From assembly GCA_025345505.1 (NCBI GenBank), contig JANVCC010000018.1, positions 10,865,178 to 10,929,177 on the forward strand: DNA of 64,000 bases, written 5' to 3'. The stretch comes from Todiramphus chloris collaris (taxonomy: Eukaryota; Chordata; Aves; Coraciiformes; Alcedinidae). Both the position numbers and the translations under genes were made by a program. Shown here one piece after another: positions 62,669 to 64,000 of the stretch (position 1 is its first letter; every line of letters begins with the position of its first letter). The notes below the pieces were generated by a model that had not been told where the DNA came from, ran no database searches, and saw only the letters and a list, made by a program, of their open reading frames with translations.

Positions 62669-63556
62669 NNNNNNNNNNNNNNNNNNNNNNNNNNNNNNNN
62701 NNNNNNNNNNNNNNNNNNNNNNNNNNNNNNNNNNNNNNNNNNNNNNNNNNNNNNNNNNNNNNNNNNNNNNNNNNNNNNNNNNNNNNNNNNNNNNNNNNNN
62801 NNNNNNNNNNNNNNNNNNNNNNNNNNNNNNNNNNNNNNNNNNNNNNNNNNNNNNNNNNNNNNNNNNNNNNNNNNNNNNNNNNNNNNNNNNNNNNNNNNNN
62901 NNNNNNNNNNNNNNNNNNNNNNNNNNNNNNNNNNNNNNNNNNNNNNNNNNNNNNNNNNNNNNNNNNNNNNNNNNNNNNNNNNNNNNNNNNNNNNNNNNNN
63001 NNNNNNNNNNNNNNNNNNNNNNNNNNNNNNNNNNNNNNNNNNNNNNNNNNNNNNNNNNNNNNNNNNNNNNNNNNNNNNNNNNNNNNNNNNNNNNNNNNNN
63101 NNNNNNNNNNNNNNNNNNNNNNNNNNNNNNNNNNNNNNNNNNNNNNNNNNNNNNNNNNNNNNNNNNNNNNNNNNNNNNNNNNNNNNNNNNNNNNNNNNNN
63201 NNNNNNNNNNNNNNNNNNNNNNNNNNNNNNNNNNNNNNNNNNNNNNNNNNNNNNNNNNNNNNNNNNNNNNNNNNNNNNNNNNNNNNNNNNNNNNNNNNNN
63301 NNNNNNNNNNNNNNNNNNNNNNNNNNNNNNNNNNNNNNNNNNNNNNNNNNNNNNNNNNNNNNNNNNNNNNNNNNNNNNNNNNNNNNNNNNNNNNNNNNNN
63401 NNNNNNNNNNNNNNNNNNNNNNNNNNNNNNNNNNNNNNNNNNNNNNNNNNNNNNNNNNNNNNNNNNNNNNNNNNNNNNNNNNNNNNNNNNNNNNNNNNNN
63501 NNNNNNNNNNNNNNNNNNNNNNNNNNNNNNNNNNNNNNNNNNNNNNNNNNNNNNNN
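62669..63556. other. Assembly gap (888 N)
   Basis: The bases are unresolved. The length is not a round number, so it may be an estimated gap. Long open frames across it are artefacts of the Ns and must not be annotated. The gap lies about 1.3 kb beyond the LTR at 60366-61372. Confidence 0.99.
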
Positions 63557-64000
63557 CATTTGCAATAATTCATCACATCAAGCAGCTGGGTGTGCCACAA
63601 GACACCTGAAGAGGAACAAGAAATACAGTGCTTCTCAAGAGCCAGGAAATACCATTTTGGAGTCTGGTCTTGGCAAGGTCATGCTATATTTGGCTTAAAC
63701 CTTGTGCCACAGAGACATGATGTCTATAATATGAATGGATAACATTGAATGCTATTCCCTTACCCATTACAAAATAATGGGTGGTGTAGCTGTCAAAGTC
63801 ACAGCTTTGATGGAAGGACAGTGTTGCCCTGTCAAGATTGCCTTGACTTCTAGGCCGAGGTTTGTGTTGGAAGGGTCTGAATTTTTCACAGATACCTTAG
63901 CCATTTAAACTAAGTAATTGCTACAGCTGAGATCACTTGCTTTCTGCAATAACAAGAGCAAGAAATCATGGTTGAAGACAAACCCATAAGTGATAAGATT
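63557..64000. other. No recognised feature
   Basis: This is unique sequence after the gap. It contains one small hairpin: ACCCATTA (63762-63769) pairs with TAATGGGT (63775-63782) around CAAAA. Confidence 0.6.

Noticed and set aside
62569..63600. Open frames of 300-340 codons on both strands
   Set aside because: They consist almost entirely of Ns in the assembly gap and have no sequence support.

Overview
This window is vertebrate nuclear DNA, almost certainly avian. The main evidence is more than a dozen 5'-truncated CR1 LINE copies, most ending in the octamer-like tails typical of bird CR1 (ATTCTGTGATTCTGTGAT or ATTCTATGATTCT). Three bird-type ERVL-like solo LTRs and very old amniote CR1/L3 and MIR-like remnants support this. 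The rest is AT-rich, intron- or desert-like sequence with no bacterial or viral gene organisation. The unusually dense CR1 load would suit a CR1-rich bird lineage, but the species cannot be named from the sequence alone.

Layout. 1-8615 is unique sequence with small palindromes and one 31-bp tandem duplication. 8616-10389 holds a solo LTR followed by two CR1 copies in tail-out opposite orientation. 11400-15400 holds an ancient CR1/L3 relic, a CATCT microsatellite abutting a CR1 tail, a second CR1 tail, and a possible 3'-terminal coding exon on the minus strand (15394-15464). 17310-17666 is a GC-richer patch. 19361-20089 is a second solo LTR of the same family as the first. 21225-25723 contains an old CR1 (minus), a 1-kb CR1 (minus) and a 1-kb CR1 (plus). 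29030-30273 is the longest CR1. 30274-45078 and 45290-51889 are mostly unrecognised AT-rich sequence with a few repeat relics. 51890-52500 is a decayed CR1. 56392-57808 is a head-to-tail CR1 cluster that includes a nested insertion with a visible target duplication. 59666-60162 is another CR1, and 60366-61372 is a 1-kb LTR on the minus strand. 62669-63556 is an assembly gap of Ns.

Gene content. I found no complete protein-coding gene, no RNA gene and no multi-gene system. The clearest protein-like frames are the dead reverse-transcriptase C-termini of CR1. The one frame that looks like a host exon ends a putative minus-strand gene at 15394, and it is unproven. The window therefore most likely lies in an intron or intergenic desert. 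What is notable is repeat architecture (inverted CR1 pairs, nesting, LTR decay) and a few perfect palindromes, rather than a new biological system.
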